Made by a program: the position numbers and the translations under genes. 64,000 nucleotides of DNA, from assembly GCA_002794775.1 (NCBI GenBank), contig NBAY01000062.1:1-64000 (forward strand), read 5' to 3'. Below the pieces are notes generated by a model. The model was not told the origin of the DNA and did not search any database. It worked only from the letters and a program-made list of their open reading frames with translations. This document shows, piece by piece, positions 34,949 to 47,109 of the stretch (the first letter of the stretch is position 1; the number at the start of each line of letters is the position of its first letter). The stretch comes from Porodaedalea pini. Lineage: Eukaryota > Basidiomycota > Agaricomycetes > Hymenochaetales > Hymenochaetaceae.

Positions 34949-36185
34949 TAGGGCTCCACAGCTTATCTTATAGGCCCTTATAAGGGATAAGCCTTATACT
35001 TATAGGTTTTCAAGCTGCATTTATAAGGCCTTATCCTTATAAAAAGTCAAAAAATTTCTCTTATATGCCTTATAAGAAATTTATTTCAGTAAGCCAGACA
35101 TCTGGAGAGGTGAGCTGAAAATTTGTTCATGTGAGCATGGCAGCAACCACTGGTGCTATGTGTTGCAGCCATGCTCATTTCCTTATCACCTCCACCTACT
35201 GTCCCATCTCCCACCTACCATCCCATCTCTCGCCTACCACTCCCTCCCTCCCTCCACTACCTCTGCATCTCCCTCTGAGTTTCCAAGCATCCACTTACAT
35301 ATTTATTTCATATTGGGGATAATTATCTAACAACAACAATCTTCTGGCCTGAGAGGATTTGCATGGTGAGTAAATCTCTCGAGATATTCATTGTATTCCT
35401 GGTGCATATTCACCTTATTATTTATTCTTATATAGCTTATCTATGTCAGGACTCGAACCTTTCCTTTCTTTTATTTTCCTTTTATCATTTCTTTTCTTTT
35501 AAGTGCGCCTTTTCATTATAATTAATCATCTTTTCAATCATTTCCCACACTCCTTCCACATGACCTTCATTCGTTCCATTCCGTTCGTTTATGTAACTTT
35601 AGATAATATAGTCTCACGGTCACCACTATATAAGGTCTCAGGAATCGCATGAACTCCTTGTTCTGCTTTTCCTCTTACCTCCGTGATGACCTAGGTGAGA
35701 CCCATCCCCCCTGTATTAGTTTAGACTTGTATTAATCCTCTTACCTCCACGACGACCTAGTCTGAGCACAGCATGTCCCGAGTCCCTGCTCGAGTATAGC
35801 ACATCCCAGACGACAGTCAGCCGAGGCCTGCCCAGCCCGAGTTGTCTCCCGGACCCCTGCCTAACAATCTAATAGCTGATAAGGTCTGCTGTTGCAGTTG
35901 AGCGTATTTTTTCTGGAGGATGTGATACTATTGCTCTTTAACATGCAAGTCTTAAACCAGAAACTATTAGAGATCTTATGCTTGTAAAGCACAACTTGAC
36001 TACAATGACAATGTAGTACATAATAAATTACTATCTTACATCCACCTTTTGACCTTATAAGCCTTATAAGCCTTATAAGATAAGGCTGTATTCTTATAAA
36101 CCCTTTGAACATGAATATAAGGCCTTATCCTTATAATTTGTGTAATTATAAGGCCTTAGCTTATAAGATAAGGTGCGGAGCCATA
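34949..36185. mobile_element. hAT-like non-autonomous element
   Basis: Flanked by the 8-bp direct repeat ATCTTAAT (34941-34948 and 36186-36193), the hAT target length. Imperfect terminal inverted repeats begin TAGGGCTCCACAGCTTATC and TATGGCTCCGCACCTTATC, and CTTATAAGGCCTTAT-type subterminal repeats lie at both ends. 1,237 bp including a solo LTR inserted at 35444. No transposase frame. Confidence 0.75.
35444..35866. mobile_element. Solo LTR nested in the hAT-like element
   Basis: 423 bp starting TGTCAGGACTCGAACC and ending CCTGCCTAACA, flanked by the 5-bp duplication ATCTA (35439-35443, 35867-35871). A CTATATAAGG box lies near 35625 and a C-rich downstream part follows, as in U3-R-U5 organisation. 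No internal retrotransposon remains, consistent with LTR-LTR recombination. Confidence 0.8.
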
Positions 36186-36193
36186 ATCTTAAT

Positions 36194-37258
36194 CTGACTG
36201 ATCATTGTACCAGATGCCAGACAGCATATGCAGCAGGTTGAGACACCTACAGAATCATCATGGACAAAGTACTGAGAAGCAAAGTACCAGCAGACAATAT
36301 TCAGATACAGGTTTACTACTATACAGCAGTGAACTGGACAATGCCAAGCATTGTCAGGAACTACAGAGAAATAAGTATATGAGCATACAGTCAGGATCCA
36401 CTCATTAGATGAAGACAACTACATTATCAACACAGGAATACAAATAACAATGCTCAGACAAGCACACAACTCTATATGCAGACACCTCATGATATAGATT
36501 GACTTTCCAGTCAGGAACAGAGACAACTGATTTATTAGGGACATAAATGATCAACTAGTGATCCAAGTAGCACAGAATCTACAGGCTAGCTTGTAGAAAG
36601 GCATGGTAATCATTGATCAACAGATTGGCATGGCAAAAACAGAAACACTTATCTGATCAATCTTTGGATACATAGTAAAGGAAATCTAGCCCAACCCAGG
36701 ATATTAGTATAAGTCAACATTCTTGCATCATCATCTTCCAATTAATGAGAGAACCCCATATCTAGGACTGAGACCCTTATTAATAGAACCACTTTGTAAG
36801 CCTGTGACTTACCAATTGGGAAAGCAGCACTAATAAGTCCTAATTTGGCAGGTGTGTGAGTGTACCAGTTGCATATATACTTCCAGGGATTGGAATCACT
36901 ATACAGTGACTATTCAGCCTTTTGGTGTAATGGTTATAGGCAACCGGAAGTCCTTGACCCACTTACACACTTCTAGTATATAACAATCTGGAGACAATCA
37001 AAGTTTAAAGACCCATAGAAGTTAATAAAGAAGAAGAAGATTAGGAACTGAGGATAGCATGTCACTGCAGATCAACACATTAGGTACAAGGCAGGGATCT
37101 AGCAGCTTATGCAATGCTCACTCTGGAGCACATATGTGTGAGCATATGTGACTTCGGCTAAAGCAAAATCACAAAATCAGGTGATCGTGAGCTCGGGCAA
37201 ACATTTTTGCAGACAGCTGTAACCAGATGCCTCAGCACAAAACATCCGTATGTATGTA
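36194..37258. other. Intergenic, repeat-like, no gene
   Basis: About 1.1 kb of A-rich sequence without an ORF over 70 codons. A tRNA-like GGTGTAATGGTTATAGG occurs at 36923-36940 but lacks a matching B box and arms. Possibly an old transposon remnant. Confidence 0.35.
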
Positions 37259-37323
37259 CTATATAGAGAACAATACGACGCGGACGATGCTCTCCATAAT
37301 CGTCCCATCACTTCAGCTCAGCC

Positions 37324-38631
37324 ATGGCCACTGCAAACGCCGTCCTCGACAAGCTCACCGCGAGTAACATCTTCGATCTCCGGGGTGTCGTTGCTGTCGT
37401 GACGGGAGGAGGAATGGTGAGCAGCTCTTGAATCCATCGTTCTGTCTACCTGGAAGACGAGCTTGTGTGCTTTCTGTCGGGTCAGGGTATTGGATTGATG
37501 ATAAGCACGACGTTGGTTGCGAATGGGGCAACTGTCTATATCATCGGTCCCAACCAAGTGCAGCTAGACACGTACGTGGAGTCTTCTTGTCTTGACGTAG
37601 GAAAGGTGCTGCCTAAACGTTTCCTTTGGTTTCTAGCATAGCTAAGACCTACAATGATGCCGCACAGGGGAAGGACAGGAGAGGGAAACTTGTCGGTCTT
37701 CAGGGTGATATAAGGCTTAAGGTATTTCTAAATCAACTTACGCCTTAGTTCGATTTCAGCTCACAGGTCACTTCCGCAGGAAGAAGCGAAGCGCCTAGCA
37801 GAGGAGATAGGTCGACGAGAGTCTCATGTTACGGTTCTCTTCAACAATGCAGGGTACATGCATACTCTTTCCGCTGAATGATTTTTACGCTCATTATGTT
37901 CCAGAATCGCAGGAGGCAATCTTTCCCCGCCTCCCGCCGAGTCCGCACCCAACACCTCTCTCGATCCAGCCTCTCGGCCAACTTCAGCGTCTGCTTACCT
38001 CGACCGCTATTGGGCGGTTACGCCGGAGCAATTCGACAACACACTGCGCACAAACGCCTTCGGAGCTTACTGGCTCTCTGCCGCCTTCCTCCCACTCCTA
38101 GAGGCGTGGAAGAAAAGCCCCGGCGGCACGAAGTTTGCACCGCAGATCATAATGACGAGTAGTTTGAATGGCTGGACAAAGGATTTGGCGACTGCAGGCT
38201 TCGGCGTGCCGTACGCGATGAGCAAGAGTGCAATTGGCCATTTCACGGGCTACCTCGCGCACGACCTTCTCCCGCTTGGTATCCGCGTGAACGGAATCGC
38301 ACCGGGCTATTTCATCACGGATATGACCGCGCCTGGTTCAATGGACGCGACGGGCACTTCACACCTTGATTCGAAGGAAGCGACGCAGATCCCAGGAGAT
38401 AAATTGCCCATGGTCGATATCCCGGTTCGTCAAGCACTTGGTACTGGTGTTTCTGTGCTTGGTGGGACAAACCGTGACATGGGATCCCTTGCACTCTTCC
38501 TCACTGCCAACTGGTTTGTGAATGGGGAGACTGTTTTGATCGATGGCGGGGTAAGAAGCATCCACACTATCACAATCCAGGTTGACTGACTATTATCGAA
38601 GACCCTGCTGAAGCATCCCTCATCATACTGA
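37324..38631 (+). CDS. Short-chain dehydrogenase/reductase, copy 2
   Basis: Six exons 37324-37416, 37486-37571, 37637-37721, 37780-37853, 37905-38550, 38602-38631, 337 residues, the same structure as copy 1. SDR motifs are kept (FNNAG, MTSS, YAMSK, VNGIAPG). One notable change is TGGGMGIG instead of TGGGTGIG in the cofactor loop; the variable position tolerates different residues in the family. From the ATG to about 38158 it is almost base-for-base identical to copy 1, introns included (four differences seen). The next ~290 bp differ at dozens of sites, mostly silent, and the final part is identical again. Flanking DNA is similar but clearly diverged. It is probably functional. Confidence 0.9.
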
Positions 38632-39471
38632 ATGCATCATCATAAGTGATGAAAAGAAATATCACTGTTAAATCAGATTGCAACACATGTACTAGTTAGT
38701 ATTCATGACTCTTGAACACATGTAAACGAATGAAAATTGTTCCTCTTTGTTGTTCCTATATGATGAACCACAAAGTAACTGACGGTAAGATGTCGCACGT
38801 ATAATGATGATTGGTACGCAATAGCCGTCCGCTACACTAGCCCAGATCCTTCTGCATGTCGTTTCACCTATTTACATCCCTTGTTCGCTAGATCTCGTCC
38901 CTTTCCAAAGCCATACAGCAGGAGCTGGGGCCGAGCGGTGGAAAAAGCAATGGTAACAAGAGTAATAATGAGTGCAGGCCTAGGGGTTGCAGGAGCCTCG
39001 ACGTAGCTGTAGCTGTAAGCTAGCTGTCTCCGATGTGGTAAGTCTCTTCTTGTTGTTGATCATATAGAATATTCTAACTGTCTGATTGAATGGCGAGGCA
39101 CTCGTTTTACGGTAATGCTGAAAAGACTATCTCGTCAATGATCTCCGGAAAAAACGACCATACAGCAAGTACGTTTAACTGTACGGCGGTATAAGCTGAC
39201 TGTAGTGGCTTCTAGTTTCAACACATTCTCCCTACTTTTCTCCATGATGTTACCGACTTTCAGTTGTTTGCGCTGTAGCATATAACTTCATCTTAGACTT
39301 TGAAGTGGATAACTTGGGCTTGCTTTAGCAAGAATGTTGGATTGATGTGCAATGCTGTTATGTTTGTTTTTCAGAGAAAGAAGAGGGTGAATCGGAGTAC
39401 AAACCAACTGGACATCCCTCACGGCTGTGCTTTGGTCGGAATTTCAAAACGCCACACTTGCCTCTTATTTA
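38632..39471. other. Intergenic, no recognised gene
   Basis: The first ~200 bp resemble the sequence after SDR copy 1 (34472-34700). The rest has only short frames without motifs. Confidence 0.4.
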
Positions 39472-40321
39472 CAGCCTTTTTCATAAGTCCTGCGACACGT
39501 GCATGTCACATGAAATGAGCCGCGTCAGAGCCAAAGTGTCGAAAAATTAGAATGAATGCCTATTTTCTCTGTGAATTCTGCACAGTACCTGTTCATTAAG
39601 TACTCAAAAAAAAAGGCACGGTTCTCAGGAGAAGAAATATGTAAAATAGGGAGCAATAAATTGACTGTGTAGGTGGGTGGAGATCAAACAAGTGCAGCTG
39701 GTCTGTTCTCTCACCCATTTCCACTGAGATTCAAAAATTATGGCTCCCCTACATCTATCTATAAAATTCTTTCCTGTGACTGTAAATTAAGTATATGACT
39801 ATACCAACATCTCCTGCAAGTTTGAAGCCAATCCATTCAGTATACATGGTCCAGCAGCAAGATTTGTGTTCCACTTCAAGCTCTTTCCACCCTCCTTTTC
39901 TCACAACAGGTCTTGCAGAGTAGAACACAAATCTTGCTGCTGGACCATGAATACTGAATGGATTGGCTTCAAACTTGCAGGAGATGTTGGTATAGTCATA
40001 TACTTAATTTACAGACACAGGAAAGAATTTTATAGGTAGATGTAGGGGAGCCATAATTTTTGAATCTCGGTGGAAATGTGTGAGAGAACAGACCAGCTGC
40101 ACTTGTTTGATCTCCAACTGCCTACACAGTCAATGTATTGCTCCCTATTTTACATATTTCTGCTCCTGAGAACCGTGCCTTTTTTTTGAGTACTTAATGA
40201 GCGGGTACTGTGCAGAATTCACAGAGAAAATAGGCATTCATTCTAATTTTTCGACATTTCGGCTCAGCCGCGGCTCATTTCACATGACATGCACGTGTCG
40301 CAGGACTTATGAAAATGGCTG
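39472..40321. mobile_element. Palindromic MITE family P1, copy 2
   Basis: 850 bp between TA dinucleotides (39470-39471, 40322-40323), nearly identical to copy 1 in arms and loop, with scattered substitutions. No coding capacity. Confidence 0.87.
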
Positions 40322-40450
40322 TAATGAGCAGGTACTGTGCAGAATTCACAGAGAAAATAGGCATTCATTCTAATTTTTCGACACTTTGGCTCTGACGCGG
40401 CTCATTTCATGTGACATGCACGTGTCGCAGGACTTATGAAAAAGGCTGTA
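40322..40450. repeat. Extra right-end fragment of P1 abutting copy 2
   Basis: Directly after copy 2, a second copy of the terminal ~127 bp of the right arm (from TAATGAGCAGG to AAAAAGGCTG) followed by TA. It is not identical to copy 2's own right end, so it comes from a different family member rather than simple slippage. Confidence 0.75.
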
Positions 40451-40731
40451 GTTAGTCACGTCGTGTACACGTGCGCGCTCCTCCTGCCAACCATGCTCGA
40501 GTGATATTGATAGAATTCCTCATTTCTGACCGCTCTCGTATGACTTTCTACACGTTCTTCCGAAGCTATAATCCGACCTCAACATTTGTCACCTTCCGTC
40601 GAGTTTTGCACGGCTGAGTACTTATTCCTGCAGGCGAGTGACAGTTTTCAAGGTCGTTTTTACGTTGCACCAACCAATATGCTTGCAAGTCGAATCTCTG
40701 ACGCCACAGCATGGACTCATCGCTACCCTAG

Positions 40732-41314
40732 TGTATGTACCTCACCTACTTTTTGAGTAGCGGAGAGACCGTCTGGTAGTCTAGGTCTTATCAGCAATCC
40801 AGAGCGCCTCATCTAGTAGTGCCGAGACCGACGATACAGTATGTCCGTGCAGGCACCACAGTATTGTAGGTGGTAATTCTCATTCAGTGATCAGACTAAA
40901 TGACATATCGTTTAGACAAGCAAGCTAGTTAACGGGGGTCAGCCTATGGTTAGGAAGCTCATTCATTTCGCACCTTCCATCTTCAAGTGAAAAATAATCC
41001 ATCATGCACTTGCCATACAAAATCCAATGTTACTCGCTTGCTTGTAGGATGTTGCCCTTTGATGACGTGATCTCTGAAGATGGAAGGCTTGTGGCGACAG
41101 ATATCACTAGCGTAAGTTATCCATAGTAGTACTGTGCACTCACATTATAGCATACCACTTTCCAACGCAGGCTTTTCGCTCCACGGACGACCAGGTTGTC
41201 CTGCAGCAAAAGCAGGATGCGTCCTCAATTCTGCAATGGAGATTAGGCTGGATCCCAGGAATCTTCTTGCTATTCACTTCTTTGCTCTGGACCTTGTACA
41301 TGTTGACTTTCTAA
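40732..41314 (+). pseudogene. Lectin-like pseudogene, copy 3
   Basis: Exons equivalent to 2-5 of the gene at 3022-3762: 40732-40859, 40916-40986, 41048-41111, 41171-41314. Lengths of exons 3 and 4 (71 and 64 bp) and all junction types are identical to the intact gene. Visible matches: YLTYFLSSGETVW, SKLVNGGQPM, LIHFAPSIFK, DVISEDGRLVATDITS. A TAG follows the Trp in exon 2, and no exon 1 was found. Unlike the intact gene, the last exon does not stop after the QQ...W strand but runs 22 residues further through a strongly hydrophobic stretch (IFLLFTSLLWTLYMLTF). Confidence 0.7.
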
Positions 41315-41349
41315 ACGACAACGCGTTTCAAACTAAAAGATCAAAGAAC

Positions 41350-41456
41350 CTTTCAAGTCGCTTCGATCGTGCCCGGAAATTATGTTAGCGAAATAAGAGT
41401 GCAGAAATACGGCCAATTCAGGCAAAAATGAGTGCAGACTTGCCCTCCCTTGCAGA
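41350..41456 (+). repeat. Left member of an inverted ~100-bp repeat
   Basis: TTAGCGAAATAAGAGTGCAG and GACTTGCCCTCCCTTGCAG, about 35 bp apart, recur in inverse orientation at 49020-49125. The pair brackets the AKR, helicase and Vip1 genes. Confidence 0.65.
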
Positions 41457-41708
41457 CGTAATCGAATAATGGTACGAGATAAAACGTACGAAGCCTATTG
41501 TTCTTTACGCTTTCGAGATATCACGCCAGAAATGAAGAGGTTGTATTCTACATGCATATGGTTCTCTTTATCTATTATGTCTGAAATTTGATCGAGATTG
41601 ATCTACAGATGGTCCGGAATTCACAACTGTCAATCATTTGCTCGACATTCTCGCTTCAAAATTTGTACTATTGTTGCTACAAGAGGAGCCTTTGAGAACA
41701 TGCCCGCC

Positions 41709-43021
41709 CTACTTGCTCTCAGGCTTAATGGGCTGCAATCCGGGCCATTTGTCTTCATGTGCCGCCGAAGTCAACAACCTGTTTGTGGCCGTTCCATCTC
41801 CCTGTACGAAATTGAGGTTACAGTATATTAGATTCCAGGGGAAACTTACAATCATGAAATTCGGGAATCCAGGATCAAACGGAAGGACAGCCTCGATAGT
41901 CTTGATCTGCTCATCCGATAAGGCAATCTTGAGAGCATCAATATTGGCCATGAGATGTTCGACCTTGCGTCCGCCAATAATTGGGAAGACGTGTGTCGTC
42001 TTTTGCATCACGTAGGCAATGGCAACAGCTGTTATGTGCTCTGTGCCGACCTCTTCCGCTATCTTCTCGAGGGCAGCACTCATTTTCTTCTCATTCTCGT
42101 TGCGCATCCAGTTATCTGAAGACAGCGTACGCCCGTGCTCGCCTGACTCCTTACGGCGTTCCTCCTCAGCGTCTGTGCGTAACTTACCAGCTGCGAGGAC
42201 GTTCCATGGTGCGAGGGCCATTCCGTTCGCACGCGCCATCGGGATAATGTCTCGTTCGAAGCTACGTTCCATTACGTTCCAAGCACCTTGATAAATCACG
42301 AAAGGCGACTTTCCATGGTCCTTGGCATACTGGTTCGCAGTTGCAACAACCCAGGCGGGCGTATCAGACACGCCAAGGTATAAGACCTTTCCAGCGGCGA
42401 TCAGTTGATGCAGTGCGTCCATGACCTCTTCAATGGACGTATTGTAGTCCCACCAGTGGACGTAGAGGATGTCAATGTAGCTCGTGCGTAATTTCTTGAG
42501 ACTGGCTTCGACGCTTAGCTTGAGCGATTTAGCATTGTTACCCGTATAATTTGCCTTAATTGCGATATCCTCTGCTCCACGCTTATAGTTAGTCGTATAC
42601 TGCACATCATTACTGTCAACTCGGATAAATATGTTTTTGAAGCATATAAGCCATACTTTGGTCGCGATAACGAGCTGGTCGCGAATTCCTCTTGTTTCAG
42701 CCCACTCTCCGATGAATTGCTCCGACGATTCATCCTGACTTGGTTCAGATTTAGCTACCACCGCATATACGGAAGTTTATCTGATTCCACTCACTAGTTG
42801 TTTGATGTGTCTATGAAATTTCCACCAGCTTCATAGAATGCATCGAGGAGCTTGAATGAGGTCTCCTTATTCATCACTCCCATGCCGAACTTCTCCCACT
42901 TGTCGCCAATGCTCATGGCACCAAGCTGGAGTGGGGAGACGCGCACGCCTGCATGAGGTGAGAGAACGCGGTAGCGACCAAGGCCGGTCTTCGGTGGAGG
43001 GGGAGGCTGCCAGAGAGACAT
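41709..43021 (-). CDS. Aldo-keto reductase (aryl-alcohol dehydrogenase type)
   Basis: Four exons: complement of 41709-41801, 41850-42599, 42657-42738, 42795-43021; 383 residues. AKR barrel with the catalytic tetrad in place: D71 (NFIDTSNN), Y76, K103 (VIATK) and H151 (YVHWWDY). LYLGVSDTPAWV, QGAWNVMERSFERDIIP and PIIGGRKVEHL are typical of the AKR9 group (aryl-alcohol dehydrogenases, norsolorinic-acid-reductase-like). Expected reaction is NADPH-dependent reduction of aryl aldehydes, plausible in lignin-derived aromatic turnover. The C-terminal 31 residues come from a separate small exon. An in-frame extension upstream has no ATG, so ATG 43021 is the start. Confidence 0.92.
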
Positions 43022-44199
43022 TTGCGACTTTGGTTGCAAGGTACTAGCGGATGAAGGTGGCTTAGGAAGAGGGTATTGCACACCCTCAATTTATGACGCA
43101 GGCCTGAGACATGTTCCCACGCGAGTTGCTTACTTTCATGACATTCGCATTATTACTATTATTATTACTGCAGAACGGCAGAAGATCGACCTTTTTCCCA
43201 TTTTTCATTTTGGAACATATATATGTATTGGCGGCGGCTGTGCAACCTTGGAACCTGATGAGTTCGGCTTTCTTCATATTTTCCGATAGACATCCAGAGC
43301 ATTTTTCAGATCCAGAGTAAACAATCTACATCTTAATTCCCTAGTGTCCAGTAATACCAGTCCGTTCAGAGTTTTTGAAAGCATCTGATAAAGTTCTTTA
43401 GGAAACATCAGCAAGAATGAGTAAAAGGGCCGTACTTACTCCATGTGAAAGTTATTCTGGGAATCTGGTCGTCTGGGAGTAACTCTCGGAGCACTGGATA
43501 CTTGTTGCCACAGATTGCAACGCTTCTAATCCGGACTCAACTCTTTCGATACATAAGATCAGTCCGGAAGTCAGTACCAGCTGAGCGAGTCTGCAGCCGA
43601 GTCAGATTGGCTTGAGATGTGGTTATTCCACTTTGCTCTCCTACAAGCACTAAATTGTCAGTTTGAAGCCTGTATACTATGAGGTCATGGTAATGCGACA
43701 TCAATATTAATGCTGCCTGAGCATTTCCGCAGCCCAGCTTTACTTCCTTAATACAGTCAAACTTTATCCAAGCCCTGCCAGGAAATATAGCTGTGGATAA
43801 GCATAACATGTATGCTGCAGAATGGCATCTTTCGTTCATGAAGACAATGATTGACCATCGGTTTAGCTTCCACTAAGTATATAATCTGGCATTGGGCATG
43901 GGCGGAGGTTATCTATGGAGGGCCATGAATCACCTTTATGTGATATCCAGCAAATAGAAACAAGCTATCCAGCATTGCTGGTGCTAGAAAATAATCCAAC
44001 GGCACTACTTATCTGTAACTGTAACTGTAAGAGTAGAACTTGTCGTGAGACGCAAGCAGGATGGTTTTCTGAGTTGAGCCAGACCGGCGACCCCTGATTC
44101 GAAGCAATGTAAGATCCATTACGTAAACATGATGCTCGGTTCGAAATTTGAAGTTCTCAAGTTCGTTTGCGCGTCTTCCTGCAAAACCCTCTGGAGCGA
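43022..44199. other. Intergenic, no confident gene
   Basis: Divergent promoter space between the AKR and the helicase. It holds a CATTATTACTATTATTATT microsatellite-like stretch near 43146-43169 and a 100-codon minus-strand frame (43537-43839) that I cannot assign. Confidence 0.35.
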
Positions 44200-47109
44200 A
44201 TGGCTGGCTTGGACTTAGGGGCGTCACCCTCGGGTGGTGACCAGGACCCGTTCAAAAGCTCGAATAAAAGCAAGAAATTACCTCCTCCACTTGCGAGCTC
44301 TACACCCAAAAAGCGAATGAGTAACTTGGTGAACGGTGCTTCCACCTTACCAGGGAAGACATCGAAACTCAACGGGATCAATGGATACGTGAGCCCCTTG
44401 AAGAAAAGGAAAACTGCGTACATGGATGAGGAGGAGGACCATGGTGAGAGTCTTTCGATCAACGGGCGCGCGACAGCCTTTGGCGGGAAGGTCCTCGGGA
44501 AGGCAAGTCAAGGGAAAGCATTAAAGAAGTTTCAAGACTTGCAAGAGCAGCGTCGACAACTTCCCATTGCGAAGGGTTGGTATCTGCCCTTCACATGTAA
44601 TGGAAATGATTGATCATGATGTGCTTCATGTGTAGGCAGAGAGGCCCTCATCCGCGAGATTCGAGAAAACGATACAGTTGTTCTCATTGGAGAGACAGGT
44701 TCTGGGAAGACAACGCGTAATTCTTCCTCTTTTCTTGCATTATGTATCTAATCTCTTCTCTAGAGGTACCACAATATATTCTAGAAGCTGGTATTTGTGG
44801 CAACGGCCAGATCGCTGTAACACAACCTCGACGTGTTGCCGCGACTTCGCTTGCCTCACGCGTCGCGGAAGAACAGGGCGTAGCTCTTGGAACACGTGTC
44901 GGATATGCCGTGCGTTTTAACGAACGGCACGAACCTGGCACGAAGATCAAATATCTCACGGATGGTATGCTCTCCCGCGAACTCCTCGCAGACCCCATGC
45001 TCTCACGATACAGTGTCATCATCATCGATGAAGCGCATGAGCGCACACTCAACACGGATGTGCTGCTGGCTAATTTGAAAACCATCCAAAAGGATAGGAG
45101 AGAGGGCTGTAAGATTACGGAGAAGTCAGCGAAAAGTATAAAGGGGAAGGAGAAGGCGCAAGATGAGAAATGCCCGTTAAAGGTTATCATCATGAGCGCA
45201 ACTCTCGATGCAGAGAAGTTCAGTCAGTTCTTCGACAAGTTCGTCTTTCGACTCACTTATATGTCTTCGCATCTAACCCGCCCTACGAAAGCGCGAAGAT
45301 TCTCTACGTAAAAGGGCGTCAACACCCTGTCAAAATTTACCACACTGTCAACAGTCAGCCAGACTATGCAGATGCTGCGGTCCGGACGTTCTTCCAAGTA
45401 CACGTAGAGTCTACTCCAGGAGACGTATTAATATTTTTACCAGGTACGTGCTCAGGTCGGAGCTTTGATATTCAGGATTGTCACATTGCTTCATGCAGGT
45501 CAAGAGGATATTGAAACTGTCCAACAAATGATAAAATCCTATGCCAATCAGCTTCCTGTGGACCAGATGAGCGTAAGTCCGCACCAGTCTATACTCGATC
45601 AATTCCAGATGTTCATTTAGCTGAATGACGCAAGTGCTTCTGTAGGTCTTGACGTGTCCTATGTACGCGCAACTGCCACAGAATATGCAGACGCAAGCAT
45701 TCAAGCCTACGCCCCCAGGAACACGAAAATGTATACTCGCAACCAATATCGCAGAAACATCCATCACCATTCCGGGTGTGCGCTATGTGATCGACTCAGG
45801 CAAGCATAATGAGAAACGCCATTACGAGTACACTGGGGGAGGTTAGCCTTCATTTATCCCCTGCAGTGTTTAGAAGCTGACTGTGCGTTCCCAGGTTTGG
45901 ATTCGTTAATGACCCAGGATATTTCGAAGTCTTCTGCCATGCAGCGTGCGGGTCGTGCTGGCCGCGAAGTTCGTCTCTTCCTTTCATTACAGCCCGTACG
46001 TTCATAAACAAACAGCTTATCAGGGACCGGGGTTTTGTTTTCGATTATATACGGAGAGCAACTACCAGAAGATGGAAGACACGTATCTACCAGAGATCTT
46101 ACGCACCAATTTGGTCTCGAGTGCACTGCAAATTAAGTGTCTCGGTCAGGATATCCAATCACTCGAGTTCATGGACCAGCCCGACAATGATACTGGTAAG
46201 CCATGAAGTACCAACGTTGTCTATCATGTTATTGAGTATTGTCCAGTCAAGGCCGCTTATGCGAGTCTCCTCGTCCTTGGTGCCTTGGATAAGAGGAAAG
46301 GAGTTACTCGCATCGGATGCATGATGAACAGATTCCCTCTCGAACCACCCCTTTCGCGTGCTCTAATCGCTGCACAGGACTTTGGATGCGCGTACGAGAT
46401 ACTCGGCATCGTCTCCGTCCTGTCCGCTTCGGCAAAACTATTCTTTGACTCCGCAGAGCAGCGCGAGGCCGCGTTGGACGCCCGTGCGCGGTTCCGGCAC
46501 GCGAGCGGGGACCATCTTACAGTACTCAATACGTTCCGTGCATATGAGGAACTTGTGAATGGCGGAGCAGCCAAGAGTGCGCGGCGTCAGTGGTGTCATG
46601 AGCACTTTGTTAACGAGCGCACGCTGAGCGAGGCAGTCGACATCCAGAACCAGCTGCGCGGGATCTGCGAGAAGGAAAAGATTGATTGGCGCACAAGCGC
46701 TGGGGATGCCGTCGATCCTGTACTGAATGCACTCTTGTTTGGCCTGGCGCAAAATACGGCGATGTATAAACCTGAAGTAAAGGCATATAAGCAGATTTTG
46801 AGCAAGTCTGTGAGTGGCATTTTCTCAAGTGACAGTTTAAAGAGTAAATGTACTGAATACTTCGGGCTTATTCAGATGATGAAGATTCGAATCCATCCTG
46901 GGTCCATTCTATCAGATCGTAGACCGTCCACGATCATGTACGACCAGCCGGTGAGGATTCAGTCTACAATATCATTTTGCTACTCTGCTCACATAACAAA
47001 CCAGCTTTACACAAAAGAAATATACGCTCGTGGTGTCTCCATCGTCGAGCCTGCTATGCTATTTAGACATCCTTCATTACAGCCGAGCAAGACTGAGGTT
47101 AAAAACTAA
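44200..47109 (+). CDS. DEAH-box RNA helicase, DHX33/Dhr2-like
   Basis: Eleven exons 44200-44575, 44636-44716, 44764-45238, 45292-45443, 45499-45572, 45646-45841, 45895-45968, 46024-46195, 46247-46809, 46876-46950, 47005-47109; 780 residues. Motifs in order: GETGSGKTT (Walker A, 144-152), [12 protein letters not shown] (241-244), [35 protein letters not shown], then HA2/winged-helix and OB-fold C-terminal regions ending RGVSIVEP. Compact DEAH helicases of this size that lack extra domains are closest in layout to yeast Dhr2 and human DHX33, which act in small-subunit rRNA maturation in the nucleolus. Prp22 or Prp16 would be longer. The first 110 residues are basic and probably nuclear-targeting. 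Introns 9 (46810-46875) and 10 (46951-47004) are multiples of three; splicing is inferred from GT-AG signals and family continuity. Confidence 0.88.

Noticed and set aside
36917..36965. tRNA-like GGTGTAATGGTTATAGG stretch
   Set aside because: Resembles the A-box region of Glu/Asp tRNAs, but I find no acceptor stem, anticodon arm or B box. At most an old tRNA-derived repeat.
43537..43839. 100-codon minus-strand frame between AKR and helicase
   Set aside because: No family recognised, no clear flanking splice sites, and a composition not unlike surrounding non-coding DNA.
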